Of a DNA stretch of 64,000 bases, positions 9,428-20,124 are shown one piece after another. The notes under the pieces were generated by a model that worked only from the letters and a program-made list of their open reading frames with translations, searched no databases and had not been told where the DNA came from. Source of the DNA: Gari tellinella (lineage: Eukaryota; Mollusca; Bivalvia; Cardiida; Psammobiidae); NCBI GenBank assembly GCA_922989275.2, contig OV277868.1:55550216-55614215 (forward strand), written 5' to 3'. The translations under genes and the position numbers were made by a program. Each line of letters opens with the position of its first letter. Position 1 is the first letter of the stretch.

Positions 9428-9619
9428 TTGTAGTCGCCGTTTTGAGGGATGTCTTTTGTATCTTTTGTATGTTTATTCATGTTTATTTTAGATCTAATTG
9501 TAGTTATTTGTCTTTTCTCGCTTTGTAGGTACATTTATGTAATTTCATGTGAAGCGCTTTTGAACGAACAACTCCTGTGTGAAAAGAGCGCTATTTAAAT
9601 CTAGTATAATAATAATAAC
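9428..9619 (+). mobile_element. SINE or LINE 3' end, family J copy 1
   Basis: GCCGTTTTGAGGGATGTC, AGATCTAATTGTAGTTA, TTTGTAGGTACATTTATG and AAGAGCGCTATTTAAATC end in (AAT)n. The same order occurs at 31932-32133. The GCGCTATATAAAT plus trinucleotide tail is typical of L2/CR1-type 3' ends or SINEs that borrow them. Confidence 0.65.
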
Positions 9620-9751
9620 GTGACGTCATAGACGTCGAAGTCGTTTCCCGCGTTACGTGCACGGCGGCTCTTAGTTGATATTAAAAACTAAACTTAGTTG
9701 ATAAAATACGAACGAGACGATTCAACAGCCAGGGTTGATGAGTTTGGTGTA

Positions 9752-9889
9752 ATAAAATATATATGGCAGTTTGTGTGACATTCAAATTGTCAACCCTCGA
9801 AAACAAGAATGTCAACCTCGGCTTCTCCTCGGGGTGACATTCTGTTTCTCGGATTGACAATCTCACGCAAATTGCCATGTAATATTTAT
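9752..9889. repeat. Imperfect palindrome, about 138 bp
   Basis: TAAAATATATATGGCAGTTT...AAATTGCCATGTAATATTTA. Inner arms AATGTCAACCTCGGC and TCGGGGTGACATT meet at TTCTCC near 9828. It is a foldback unlike the families above. Confidence 0.75.
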
Positions 9890-10033
9890 ATGATATGCCA
9901 TTATACATGTAGGCATATTACCCATTGGGTTGGCGACTAAATAAGTCATATTAGCATTTGAATGAGATAACATTAATGTCAATGTCTATAATTTCAGTCC
10001 GATTTATTTGGAATTTAAGCGTATCATGTATTA

Positions 10034-11165
10034 TACTAAACAACATTTCTAATCGGTCGCTTTTTAAAGTTACATATGTCTGTAAATACTAAGTTCAAAT
10101 TTATGATATTTTACACACAATATGATGGGTTCTTAACGTTCCTTAATTCTGGATTTATACACGTTGCTCTACGTCGTGAACGTCAGAACAACCACGTAGC
10201 TTGTTCGGCCTAATTTACACGTGTAAAGTATGGAAGAAAGTCTCTGCCCGCAATATTACACAAGTGTAATCTCAAATATCTGCCTGGCCCGAAAAACACC
10301 TAAACTGACGAGAATAACACGCGAGGAGAGCGGCAGAGCCGTCGGAATGTTGCACACCGGTGTATTCTCACGGTAAATAAGATTCAACCACCGAGGAATA
10401 CCGGAAGTGAAAACATAACAAGGCAAATTTTCCGTGTATTCCATATTTGGAAATGTTTATGTCCATTTGCATGTGGCTAGAACTTTTAACCGGACACTTT
10501 CGACCATTTAGGCTATAATGCGGACATTTGACGTCACCGGAAGTAGAGCAGACCGCCCAAAGAAACAAAAACGATGGGTAACAACACCCCTAGGACCGAT
10601 ACATTGTAGTGACGCACCTGAGCGACAGATTTCTTCCCGTTGCAAAGACGGACACACAGCTTAAGGATCAACACGGCCGTAACGTCACACCCAAGACGGT
10701 ACGTAATCGGCTGTGAGGATGGGCAGTCGCTGCTGACGGCGCCTTCAAGATAAATTCATCACCAGACAGCTTTGGCCCGACGATACAGTTGTGTTTAACC
10801 CTACAGAGCACGTTTGCGACATTCTAAAGAAACGCGTTTGTTCCTTACCCCAGCCTCCACATTTTGACGCATTGGAGCGTGAAGTCGTCAATATGTGGGA
10901 CGGTTAGGTCATCAATACTTTTACTGTACTCTTCTTCTCTATGAGAAGTCGATACGAAACTGTTATTGCAACTGACGGAGGCAATACGCATTACTAACAT
11001 TGGGCCGTAGAGCTGATAAACACTCCTGTGAGTTTCAAAATATGGGGTGCCTCCACAGAAGTTCTTGTTAAAGATTAGGAGGAAAGGTGATAGCCGGAAA
11101 ATTGTGATAGTCTGTTTCAAAATTGATTACATTGGCATTGTAACACAATTACATGGTTTAACATT
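10034..11165 (+). pseudogene. Tc1/mariner transposon, internally deleted (copy 1)
   Basis: Left TIR TACTAAACAACATTTCTAA resembles the copy 2 TIR (TACTTAACACAATTTCTAA). Plus-strand transposase remnants lie in order. HTH-type sequence at about 10609-10713 reads VTHLSDRFLPVAKT and VTPKTVRNRL. The C-terminal NPTEHVCDILKKRV starts near 10793 and runs in frame to a stop at 10909. Intact Tc1 transposases have roughly 150 residues with the catalytic Asp residues between these two parts. Here only about 80 bp separate them, so the DDE/D core is deleted. Stops and frameshifts also occur in the N-terminal part. Copy 2 carries the same deletion. The right end has decayed. Confidence 0.8.
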
Positions 11166-11519
11166 TCTTTATATTTCTTTTTCTAGAGTATATATACCTA
11201 TGGATCTAATAGTAAAAGAACATTATTATTCCTACAGTATAAATGACAAATGCTTTACATGAAATAGGCCGTGTCCCAGATACATGTACTCCCGAAAATA
11301 GCATTTTTACCGGAAATACTCTATTACGGGGTTATTGCATTTCACAGTTGCCATGGTTACTACCTTAGCAACCGCAACCCAAAAGGTGTTCTTCCAAAAC
11401 AGTAAACAATACATTCGGTACTTGTTATAATTTATCATATTCAAATTCAGCATTGATGCATAAATATTATATCAGTCTTTTAAAATCATGATATGTTGCT
11501 TTCAGTATATTGACCCCTA

Positions 11520-11856
11520 AACCCGAACTTGAGACAATATGTCATATCTTAAAATAGAAACACTATGTCATTCAAATCACTACCTAACGGTCGGGACACG
11601 TAAAATTTCTCAGTTATAACTCACTAGCAGTAGCGGATAGTCGTGTTTACTACTGGTACCGCTACATAGCAAATCAGCCTTTAACAGTCTGTGTCTCTTG
11701 TTTTACAAATTTGTAAAAGTCAGTAGTCAAGTCTAACCGCTACCCAATCAGACTATTCGATTTTAAGCTTTCATTTCTGGTCAGTCACGATTGGTTGGGC
11801 CATATAAGGTTTGAGGCTCAATGAGAAATTAGACAGCTCCGCCGAAAAAACATTAT
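11520..11856. repeat. Family I repeat, partial
   Basis: TGTCATATCTTAAAATAGAA, CCCAATCAGACTATTCGATTT and CAGCTCCGCCGAAAAAACAT match landmarks of the family I copies. The middle is diverged. Confidence 0.45.
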
Positions 11857-11879
11857 TGTGTATTTTACAGTGTGAGACA

Positions 11880-12258
11880 GGGACAGATCAGAATCAAAGG
11901 TGTTTGACACTCGTTTCAAATTCTATGAAGTCAGTGTATCTAAAATTTGAATGTGAGAATTTAAAGCAGACATCAACTTATTAACCCTTTACCTCATAGC
12001 CTGTTTCTAGTTTTGAAAACAGATGACCACTTAAAGCAGGTTGAAAGTAAAGCAGAATGTGCCTTAAGGCACATTCTGTTTTACTTTCAGCCTGCTTTAA
12101 GCTTAAATTTGCTAGGCTATATAAAATATTTGTAATGGTAATTGTTCATGAGGGTATAAACTGGAGCTATTTTCTTCAGCGGAGGAATAAATTAAATATG
12201 CTAAAAGTCGCTTCTATGGGGGAAAGGGTAGATGACGTCGTGACAGTGTATGGGTTAA
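11880..12258 (+). mobile_element. Family A/B MITE split by a nested insertion
   Basis: The left part (CAGATCAGAATCAAAGG, TTTGACACTCGTTTCAAAT, TTTAAAGCAGAC) and the right part (GATGACGTCGTGACAGTG, GGGTTAA) are halves of one element. The family D MITE at 11981-12230 sits between them at a TTAA. Confidence 0.7.
11981..12230 (+). mobile_element. MITE, family D, nested inside family A/B
   Basis: TTAACCCTTTACCTCATAGC to TGGGGGAAAGGGTA. The central hairpin at about 12036-12111 has arms AAAGCAGGTTGAAAGTAAAG and its inverse, with tip TGCCTTAAGGCA. It interrupts the surrounding element. Confidence 0.85.
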
Positions 12259-12745
12259 TTCCTTGTGATTTCTGCCAGAAGTTCCAAGTACAAAACAGTT
12301 CAAAATGATCAAAAAGAAAACATGTAGATTGGTTTCTATCTAAATTACGCTACCTCGATGTTAAACCCCCAAGACAAATCCTTTACAAACATCTTCCTAG
12401 TAGTGCAAATATTTCATGTTGCGTAAGTTTAATTGCTAATTTTACCTAATCCATGTATGCATCCTTTGCAAGCAGATTTTGATTTTGCTTTAAATACTTG
12501 AAACAACCCTAGAAAATATGCATAAACTTGTAGTTTTGGAAAAACCGGTACGAATACATTTATTGTAATCAGTGCATATATCCTGGTTACAGGGTGGGTA
12601 ACAAATGTGTGTTACCCGTTGTATTAGTTTCTGGAAACATGTCTCATGAAACAGTAATTAATCCTTTTTGGGAAATGGAGTTTGGTCCAGATACTCTGTC
12701 ACATGTTACCTTGTTATCAGCGTACTGCTCTGACACATATTTAAC
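12259..12745. other. No gene recognised
   Basis: AT-rich single-copy-looking sequence. The only feature seen is a short inverted pair GGGTAACAAATGTGTGTTACCC near 12597. Confidence 0.4.
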
Positions 12746-12950
12746 TACACGCATAGTTGAAGCTCGATAATTCAAACTCACTTTAATTCGAACATGGCCT
12801 TATTTAAGAAATACAAACGTGGCTAAGCCATATTTTAGCTTGGAAACACGGGTATTTTCGACTAAAACGAGGTTGAGTTATCGAAATTTAACCTGTGCAA
12901 TACTGGTAAGGTAGTTTTGAGTGAGTTTGAAGTATCGGGTTTCGGCTGTA
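12746..12950. mobile_element. TIR element, family H (copy 1, decayed)
   Basis: GAAGCTCGATAATTCAAACTC at the left and GAGTTTGAAGTATCGGG at the right are inverted. Inside are ATTCGAACATGGCCTT and AAACACGGGTAT. It matches the better copy at 24205-24401. Confidence 0.55.
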
Positions 12951-13749
12951 CCTTGACAAAAAACAAACGATGGCGTATTGTACTAAGGGTCGATTATCCT
13001 TAGCAACTTTCGTGGTAGAGGTTTGAAATAAAAACAGTGTTGATATAGTTTCTGGTAATTTTAATAATCGTCCTGGTCATCCAGAGTATGTTATAACACA
13101 TGTGGTTATCCACATAAGAATATAAAATAACAACTGTTCAATAATTTTAGTTGGTGAGGTAATCCTCAGAATAATGTCAGAAACTGCATTTAACATGACG
13201 CCGGGAAATCCCAGAGCGAACGTCGGGGGCAATAGCCACCCGTGTTAAACTAATCACATCTTGACTGACCTAAAATCTAAACTCGACTCAAAAACTTCTT
13301 TTTCCAAAAAGTAGGAACGGGTATAATAAATAATTAGTTACGCCCCTTCGTGAACCATGTGACACGCGGTGACCCAATGAGACTGCAGAGAGCACGTGAC
13401 CAAGAAGCGACAAGTTAATTACTTTAAGATAGGTGATAAATGTCTTAAAATCTTATCCAAACATTCGTGTCACCTGCCAAACTGTTTTGACAGTAATTAC
13501 GAAACGTGAATGACATAGACTGATAAGGTGGTTTGGAGAAAAACTGTAATCTAGAAATTTGGATTTATCGGTACAACAGTATTTCCATACAATCATTTAA
13601 ATTCGCCTTATCGGTATTTCTTAAGAGGCAAGGGATGTCGTGAGCTGGTGCCATCAAACACAGTTGAATATCAAAGTTACTTATAACATATAACCCTAGC
13701 GTCGACTCTACTCTTCATTTACACATAGTGTACCTGTAAAGAGTACACT
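12951..13749. other. No gene recognised
   Basis: About 800 bp without a convincing ORF, splice-consistent exon or repeat relative in this window. Confidence 0.4.
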
Positions 13750-13827
13750 TGTCATATGCAAGCAGTTTGGACAAAGATCAAATGGTCCCTAAAGGAGCTC
13801 TCTGATCTTGTTCTTTTCTGTTTGTAG
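13750..13827. repeat. Hairpin module, family E (diverged)
   Basis: ATGCAAGCAGTTTGG...CTGTTTGTAG around GGTCCCTAAAGGAGCTC. It is related to the GAGGGCT/AGCCCTC-tip hairpins at 19817 and 21102. Confidence 0.55.
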
Positions 13828-13978
13828 TTTTTTCCAATATATTGTACCAACAAAACGAGTCGAAACATAACTAGATTTTATTTCAAATGTATTTTCCAAA
13901 TTTAAATGTTAGTGGGTTAATCAGTAAAACACGTAGATATGGGGGATGTGCCTGATAAACGGCTGGTAGGTGATCTAA

Positions 13979-14069
13979 CTACAGCACTCCCTCTATACAA
14001 CGACACCCGATGAGAGACACGGATTATGCGTGTTGTTCTGAAGAATTCGTTAAAGGGAGGGGGAATTAA
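13979..14069. mobile_element. Family G element fragment
   Basis: CTACAGCACTCCCTCTATAC and AAAGGGAGGGGGAATTA resemble the inverted ends of the element at 984, with a shortened interior. Confidence 0.45.
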
Positions 14070-14082
14070 TGCTTTGCTTACT

Positions 14083-14160
14083 TTTGCAAACAGCTTGAAT
14101 CCAGATCAGACGCCGCGTAACGCGGCGTCTGATCTGGATTCAAGCTGTTTGTCACTCGTC
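14083..14160. repeat. Hairpin module with perfect arms
   Basis: A 62-63 bp palindrome with arms AAACAGCTTGAATCCAGATC and GATCTGGATTCAAGCTGTTT meeting at GCCGCGTAACGCGGC. Both arms carry the same private AATCCAGATC variant, where most copies read GGATCCTGATC. Confidence 0.9.
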
Positions 14161-14671
14161 ATTATATTTATTCTATCAAAATCTCCATAGTCTCAATGAG
14201 ACAATATTGACTTTACGTTGAAAGACGTCTTATGATCATCTCAACGATGACAAATGACAAGATATTACCTAATAGATAAGCCAAGACAGTAAAGATACTT
14301 GGCTCTGATAGTGGGAAAAGAATGTTGCGTCCTTGGGAATCCTGGCATTCAGCGTGTTTGCTTTATTAATACTCTGTTTTTACGTTGATCGTTACAAATT
14401 TATTCCTGTTTGTGATACGGAAAATCTATTAAACTTAGTGCAAAAAGCAGCGCATTCAACAGATATCTTTGCGACATAAAGGAAACTAGAGAGTAAAACG
14501 CTGAATGTTTGAGTTTTATCGTGCGATAACAGGACTTTTTTAGTGATAATGTCAAAATAAACCACTATTAAACCGATTCTTGAATCAAGCTGTTTAGTTT
14601 TTCTACCGATTAAAATACGACGTACATGTTTTATTTAATACGGGACGTAACTCGCAGTCAAATTTGACAAA
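14161..14671 (+). promoter_or_regulatory. 5' region of TLR gene 2
   Basis: The stretch between the perfect hairpin and the start codon. No repeat or coding signal and no convincing TATA box was identified. The sequence before the ATG (TTGACAAAATGGGG) has A at -3. A non-coding 5' exon cannot be excluded. Confidence 0.3.
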
Positions 14672-16891
14672 ATGGGGATGCACAGTTTTCTTCTAATAGT
14701 ATTGGTGTTAGGACTTTCTTCTGGTGCTGATGCGGATTCACATCTGTTTTCCGAGGTAAATAAGAGTGACGTATATAAGGAAAACATCGAGTTTACACCC
14801 TGTAACATTTCTAACCATACAATGACTTGTCCACAGATACCCGAACGCATACCACCGATGGTGACGGAAGTGTTTGCGACTGACCAAGGGAGTCTCAACA
14901 AAGGTATATTCTCTCATGAAAGCTGGGGACATGTGTCGCTAGTTAGTATTACCGGACTAGTGAAAAATAGCACTGATGCTCCTTTTATCGGACTGGAAAA
15001 CGTAACAGAACTGCGCTTGAATTTTTTAAGACTTCAAACTGTGCCACCGAACTTCTTTGCTGGCCTGAACAATACACTAGTACTATCTGTCTTTGATTTT
15101 AAACTCGTGCACAATGACAAGTTACAAGAGGCGTTACAAGTACCAGGGACACTTCCACGACTTCAAGAACTTAATTACGATTCGGGACAAACTGCAAATT
15201 TGCCAGTTGTTAAGTTTAACAATAAATGTGTCAATGCCTTTGAAAAATGGCCTTTGCATTCTGTGCGATTTCATCGAGTAATTTTAGACGTACCAGTTAA
15301 ACAGCTTTTTAATATGTTTAACGTATCAAAACTAGATTTGCTGAACATAAGTCGTTCCGTCGTTGTCCTGCACTCCTGTTTTGCTGTATCAAACTCCCTT
15401 CAATTAAGACGTAAACTGGGCTTGAAGGTGTTTGATATGAGTGGCGCCACAATTTCAAATATAGCTGAGGTAAAACTGACTTTATTAAGTATTTTTATGT
15501 TTTCTGTCGAACACTTTTATGCAGACAATTATGATCATATGGTCTACACAACAAACGGTATACACGATTTGACAGAGGTCCCTATTCAATTGAAATCAGT
15601 ACATTTGCGAAACAATAATTTGCTTCACTTGAATAGAACAATATTACTTAACCCAAATAATTCGATTTATTTGCTTGATATTTCGCAAAATAAGATTGGA
15701 TATATTTGCCATGGGTTTTTAGCCTCAGGTATTCATGCGAAAGAAATATATCTTTCGAAAAATAGATTGTTCAAAATGCAGAATCTTCGAGAGTTTTCTG
15801 ATCTCTTCTCAACATTACATGTACTGGAGGTGCTTGATTTATCTGACAATAACTTATCTACATTACCGAAATACATATTTAGAAATAACACCAGACTTAA
15901 AGTGTTGAACCTTTCGAAAAATATACTTTCTAGTATAACATTTGACATGAATGAGCTTTACTTATTAAATAGTCTTGACCTAAGAATGAATAAGATACAT
16001 ACTATCTCTGGAGGAGAGCTTTCGGCGTTAGAACAGTTCGTTGATTGGAAGTGGAACCTATTGAATATATCTGTAGTCATTCAGTTTGATGGAAACCCTT
16101 TACAGTGTACATGTGAATATCTAGGTTTTGTACGCTGGCTTGCAGGTTACATGGCGCAACTCAATGTATCACCTGGTTCTACAAATTGTACATACGAAGG
16201 GAAAATCCTTGCTGTTGACCATAGTATTGTGAACAAGACGAACTATCTGTGTAAGAGAATGACGATAATAATAGTTTCCGTTTCATTATCGATTGTATTA
16301 TCAGTCCTGTTAGTGTTTACTAGTGTATGTGTGTATAAGATAAGGAGATCTTGCATACGGAGTTCGAAGAGAGAAAAATTCGTTCAAATGTTCGTCGATG
16401 GAAATTTGGATCAGAAATTCATGGCTTTTGTAGCTTACGCCAGTGAAGATGAAGAACGTGTGAGCAGAAACTTCCTTATAAATGCCGAAGACATGTTACA
16501 GAGATGTATGGAAAGTGGATCGGAAATGCTTCGAACAGGGGATCATTTCCGTCCCGGATGTTTGATCGTTGAGGAGACATACCGATTAATAGAAATGTCT
16601 TGTGTTTTCATTGCTATGGTATCAAATGCATTCTGCACACGAGACTATTGTAAAGCAGAAATTGAAGAGGCTTGCAACCAAAACAAACCTATTATTCTTG
16701 TCTTCCTTGAACATGTTGATGAAAACACAATGACTCCGTACCTACAAGAAGTTTTTAAGAGAAATTCTAGGGCTAAGCTGGTGCGCCTAGAGAACGGTAC
16801 CTACCAGTTGATACCCACGCTTGACATTTTATGTGACTCAATTATTCAATTAGCTACAGACCAAATTGGGTTTAAGAAAAAAACAAATTAA
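14672..16891 (+). CDS. Toll-like receptor 2 (LRR ectodomain, TM, TIR), 739 aa
   Basis: Complete single-exon type I receptor. The ATG at 14672 has A at -3 and G at +4. Residues 1-21 (MGMHSFLLIVLVLGLSSGA) form a signal peptide. An LRRNT-like segment (CNISNHTMTC) is followed by LRRs, including LLDISQNKIG, LEVLDLSDNNLSTLP and LKVLNLSKNILS. One LRRCT (NPLQCTCEYLGFVRWL) precedes the membrane helix at about 530-557. The TIR domain spans about 581-730 with box 1 MAFVAYASEDE and box 2 RTGDHFRPG. Expected role: pattern recognition at the cell surface or endosome, signalling through TIR adaptors (family knowledge). It is a same-strand paralogue of TLR gene 1. From the juxtamembrane RRSCIRSSKREKF onward the two proteins differ at only about a dozen residues in 175, whereas the ectodomains differ throughout. 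N-glycosylation sites are frequent in the ectodomain. Confidence 0.95.
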   Translation: MGMHSFLLIVLVLGLSSGADADSHLFSEVNKSDVYKENIEFTPCNISNHTMTCPQIPERIPPMVTEVFATDQGSLNKGIFSHESWGHVSLVSITGLVKNSTDAPFIGLENVTELRLNFLRLQTVPPNFFAGLNNTLVLSVFDFKLVHNDKLQEALQVPGTLPRLQELNYDSGQTANLPVVKFNNKCVNAFEKWPLHSVRFHRVILDVPVKQLFNMFNVSKLDLLNISRSVVVLHSCFAVSNSLQLRRKLGLKVFDMSGATISNIAEVKLTLLSIFMFSVEHFYADNYDHMVYTTNGIHDLTEVPIQLKSVHLRNNNLLHLNRTILLNPNNSIYLLDISQNKIGYICHGFLASGIHAKEIYLSKNRLFKMQNLREFSDLFSTLHVLEVLDLSDNNLSTLPKYIFRNNTRLKVLNLSKNILSSITFDMNELYLLNSLDLRMNKIHTISGGELSALEQFVDWKWNLLNISVVIQFDGNPLQCTCEYLGFVRWLAGYMAQLNVSPGSTNCTYEGKILAVDHSIVNKTNYLCKRMTIIIVSVSLSIVLSVLLVFTSVCVYKIRRSCIRSSKREKFVQMFVDGNLDQKFMAFVAYASEDEERVSRNFLINAEDMLQRCMESGSEMLRTGDHFRPGCLIVEETYRLIEMSCVFIAMVSNAFCTRDYCKAEIEEACNQNKPIILVFLEHVDENTMTPYLQEVFKRNSRAKLVRLENGTYQLIPTLDILCDSIIQLATDQIGFKKKTN

Positions 16892-16957
16892 AATAGCCAG
16901 TGTACATTTTGATTGAACTTGAACCCTTTTAAGCCGTAGGCTAACTAAAATCGAATT

Positions 16958-17032
16958 TGCAAACAGTTTTGATCCATATCAGAGGTCACGTAAAGCGGTG
17001 TCTGATCAGGTTCTAAAATGTTTGCTACTTGT
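16958..17032. repeat. Degenerate hairpin module after TLR gene 2
   Basis: TTTGCAAACAGTTTTGATCC...TCTGATCAGGTTCTAAAATG around GGTCACGTAAAGCGG. It lies 70 bp beyond the stop codon and may be within the 3' UTR. Confidence 0.6.
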
Positions 17033-17232
17033 TACGAAACTTCGCCATTCATATTGCCTATAATATAAAAATTCAATCTTCAGCAATCCGTCGAAATAAA
17101 TTTCATATCAAACAAATGTTCATACAGGTGAATGCTTAGTTTATCAAGATGGTAAACCAGAAATCATTTTTGAGGATGTTCTGTTTTACATGTTTCTGCA
17201 TTGAACATGAGTGTAACCTCAAACCATCACAA

Positions 17233-17238
17233 AATAAA
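17233..17238 (+). terminator. Candidate poly(A) signal, TLR gene 2
   Basis: AATAAA 342 bp after the stop codon, the first clear hexamer on this strand. No cleavage site can be shown from sequence alone. Confidence 0.3.
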
Positions 17239-17324
17239 TGCGCTTTTTAAGTCTTTAATTTATCAGTCCAATTAAAAAAGTAGCACCCCTTTACACAGTC
17301 ATAACCATAAGAAGTATTATTTGA

Positions 17325-17466
17325 TATGTCCTAGCAAATGTTTGCTACTTTAAACAGGCTAAAAGATAAGCAGAATACGCTCAAATGCGCATTTTGATTT
17401 ACTTTCAATCTGCTTTAAGTTATCGTGTTTTCAAAACTAGAAACATGGTAAATGGTAAAGGGTTAA
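17325..17466 (-). mobile_element. MITE, family D (reverse, truncated)
   Basis: AAGCAGAATACGC...GCGCATTTTGATTTACTTTC and ATGGTAAAGGGTTAA correspond to the reversed family D hairpin and end. The other half is missing. Confidence 0.55.
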
Positions 17467-17493
17467 AGTATCAGGACGTCTTCAAATATTGAT

Positions 17494-17740
17494 TTAACCC
17501 TTTCACTCTCAATGACGCTTGAAAGCGCGTTTTCAAACACCTTGGATCCTGACCAGACGTCGCGTAACGCGGCGTCTGATCAGGATCAAAACTGTTTGAC
17601 ATTCGTATTAAAGTTTCTTCAGTCATTCTGCCTATTATTTCAACTTTGAAACGGAATTTAAGATACAAAATTGAAGCAGACGAAAATGAAACAGTGAAAG
17701 GGGAAACTTCTGACGAAAAAATTGGCAATGAAAGGGTTAA
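17494..17740 (+). mobile_element. MITE, family B (full length)
   Basis: Starts TTAACCCTTTCACTCTCAAT and ends GGCAATGAAAGGGTTAA. The hairpin is centred on GTCGCGTAACGCGGC near 17565, with TTGAAGCAGACGA in the right half. Confidence 0.85.
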
Positions 17741-18461
17741 AGTTCACCTAATACCATAGAGCCTTTCCTATTGTTAAGCGTTGTGCTTTGAACTCTGCTA
17801 CATGTACACATTTTACCACAAATTGGGTATATTTTATGCTTTTTAAACATATTGTTTGTGTAAAAACTAGTATGTAAATTGCATTCTTTTTTGGAGCAAA
17901 TAAAGGGATGAGTAACCTGTGACTGATCAATCTACAAACCGCGTGCCGCTCGAATATAAAATACTCAATTCCAATAAGAAAGTGTGCACGTTTTAGTTTT
18001 AAATATTTTAATGCTTTAAAGAAGTCATATCGATTTTGATAAAACTGTGTATCTCTGTATTTGCCATGCATGAATTTCAAAATCTACCACGTTGTATAAA
18101 GAGACTTTGATTTTTGTTCGAAAGACGTGTGATTTGTTTGCCCATTCAACTCAAAGCAAATGCACCTGCAACCGGAAAATTGCATGCCTGTAATCCGTCT
18201 AATACAAATGGAGAACTACTGTGAAGAACCTTGCTGAGATGGAAAGAAAATGGACGAATTCGAGTATTGCGATGCTTACCACAATAGCTCGAAAACGTTT
18301 GCGTTTCTGATGTTTGCGATGTTTTATGCAGAATTGGCATTTGATAAAAGGTTGGATTTTGTTTGTTCTGTGTTCAATTCCCTTCAATTTTGATATGTTT
18401 ATACAGGGAATGAAACGGATTTACACAATTAATAAAATACATTACGGATGTGTATCTCTTC
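17741..18461. other. No gene recognised
   Basis: Several overlapping minus-strand open frames of 60-110 codons have no domain features and mutually overlap. They look like chance frames in AT-rich DNA. Confidence 0.4.
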
Positions 18462-18600
18462 AGAAATAAACTGATTTTTTTGGCATTTAAACGACTTAAA
18501 AGATAGAAAATGATCGGCAGATTACATGAATCGCGCAAAATTTGCCGATCATTTTCTGTACTTTATTTCGCTTAAACGCCGACAAACTCAGTTTATTTCT
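18462..18600. repeat. Imperfect palindrome, about 139 bp
   Basis: AGAAATAAACTGATTTTTTT...AAACTCAGTTTATTTCT. Inner arms GAAAATGATCGGCA and TGCCGATCATTTTC surround a short spacer with ATGAATCGCGC. Confidence 0.8.
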
Positions 18601-18704
18601 TTTATTTACGTTATATTTACTGTAATTTCTCATATGAAATGAACATTTTATTAGTATGCATGTATGTTTAATCCATATAAGAGGTTGATAACACGAATAA
18701 TATG

Positions 18705-18955
18705 TACAGTGGAGAAAACGTTATTCTTTCCCAATAAACACGTTTACGCTCAAACTATTATTTCCTGTTCAAACAGTTTAGAGCCAGATCAGACGCCGGG
18801 TAGCCCGGCGTCTGATCAGGTTTCATACTGTTTGCCACTCAGATAAAAAAAGAAATTTTAGAATTGTCAAAAATTGTAAATTTCTCCATTTTAATGCGAT
18901 GCGTTTGCGTTTCATTTGCGTTTACACGGGAAAGGATAACGTTATCTCCACTGTA
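18705..18955 (+). mobile_element. MITE, family C (TA-type)
   Basis: TACAGTGGAGAAAACGTTAT to ATAACGTTATCTCCACTGTA. The central hairpin at about 18774-18834 has tip GCCGGGTAGCCCGGC. GCGTTTGCGTTTCATTTGCG is near the right end. The TA at both ends fits Tc1/mariner-type mobilisation (inference). Confidence 0.88.
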
Positions 18956-19073
18956 CCCTGAAAGGAATAGCTGTTATTGCCATTACTCAGAGTGCATTCC
19001 CCACTGCACCAAGTGTGCTAAATATTACAAAATGTTCGCTTTCTTTGTCAAGGCTGACAACACTGGCATTTGT

Positions 19074-19135
19074 AAACATTTTATATCATGGTCAGACGTC
19101 ACGTAGCGCGGTGTTTTATAAGGATCAAAACTATT
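19074..19135. repeat. Decayed hairpin module
   Basis: GGTCAGACGTCACGTAGCGCG and AAGGATCAAAACTATTTGAC match a family A/B hairpin with an eroded right arm. Confidence 0.5.
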
Positions 19136-19156
19136 TGACGCTGATATCAATGTTTC

Positions 19157-19360
19157 TTAACCCCTTCACTGCCTTACCCCGAGTACATTTGTAATTTGAA
19201 AACAGTTTGGATCCTGATCAGACGCCGCGTAACGCGGCGTCTGATCAGGATACACACTGTTTTACACTCATTTCAATATTTCATACGTCAAAATAACTAG
19301 ATATTTATTTTTAGAAATAAAAGCAGACGACAATTGATTAAAATTGATGACGTCATGGCA
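19157..19360 (+). mobile_element. MITE, family A (right end truncated)
   Basis: TTAACCCCTTCACTGCC, CCCCGAGTACA, a hairpin centred on GCCGCGTAACGCGGC and GATGACGTCATGGCA are all present. The final AGTGAAGGGGTTAA is missing. Confidence 0.85.
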
Positions 19361-19816
19361 AATTCAAATATTTACTTGTCAATGCAGATATAAACATACG
19401 ATCATATTATACAGCGAATCTGTTTTTTACGTCCTTTTGGCAAGAAAAGGTTTACAAATAATTTAAGAAGACCGAGATCTGCTCTGCATTTTCGGTCGCA
19501 TATATCTAACCGAATAAAGCGCTTAACATTATTATTGTTTTGTTATTGTACTATGAAATTGTCAGTTGGTTTGCTTCTAACCAGTTTGACCGGAATACAT
19601 CGTAAACAGAAGATAATTATATAAATGTTGTCTAGACGCCGAGTTACTCGGGTGTTTCAACTAGATCCAAACTGGATATAAATGTTTACTAAGTCATGCG
19701 CAATACTCTAAGGGTTTAGACTTTTCTCCCTGAAATTTCAAATGGACAATTTTACTTTCCAGTTAAGCCTTGTCCTTTTTTACTATTTCGGAATTATTTT
19801 AAGAATATATTGCAAA

Positions 19817-19893
19817 CTGACAAACAGTACAGACCCAGATAGGATGACTGCTGCAGGAACCCTCTGACCAGAGTCTACACTGTTTGCATATGA
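19817..19893. repeat. Hairpin module, family E
   Basis: GACAAACAGTACAGACCCAG...AGTCTACACTGTTTGCATA with a diverged tip (GACTGCTGCAGGAACCCTC). Same outer-arm type as 21102 and 55713. Confidence 0.6.
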
Positions 19894-20124
19894 CAACAGA
19901 ACTCTATGCATGTTAAATGCTTGTTAGTGACGAGTATACTCGTCTTTCGGGTTGACTGTGTCAGTGCTTGTAAGCAATGAAAGAAACTATTTTGATCATT
20001 TATCAAAATAAATTGTCACTTAAAGATAAACCTCTGAAATACCATTGGTTGACACGAAGGAAGAGGAACGAAAGGTAAAATCCCTAAGGAAGTTTTAGGG
20101 ACTGTACACGAACTTATTTATATT

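Noticed and set aside
14083..14160. Rho-independent terminator or operator
   Set aside because: The fold is the repeat module found across the window in many contexts. Bacterial terminators do not apply in this genome.
17748..18387. Cluster of 60-110 codon minus-strand frames
   Set aside because: Overlapping frames in AT-rich sequence with no splice-consistent ends, domains or signal peptides.
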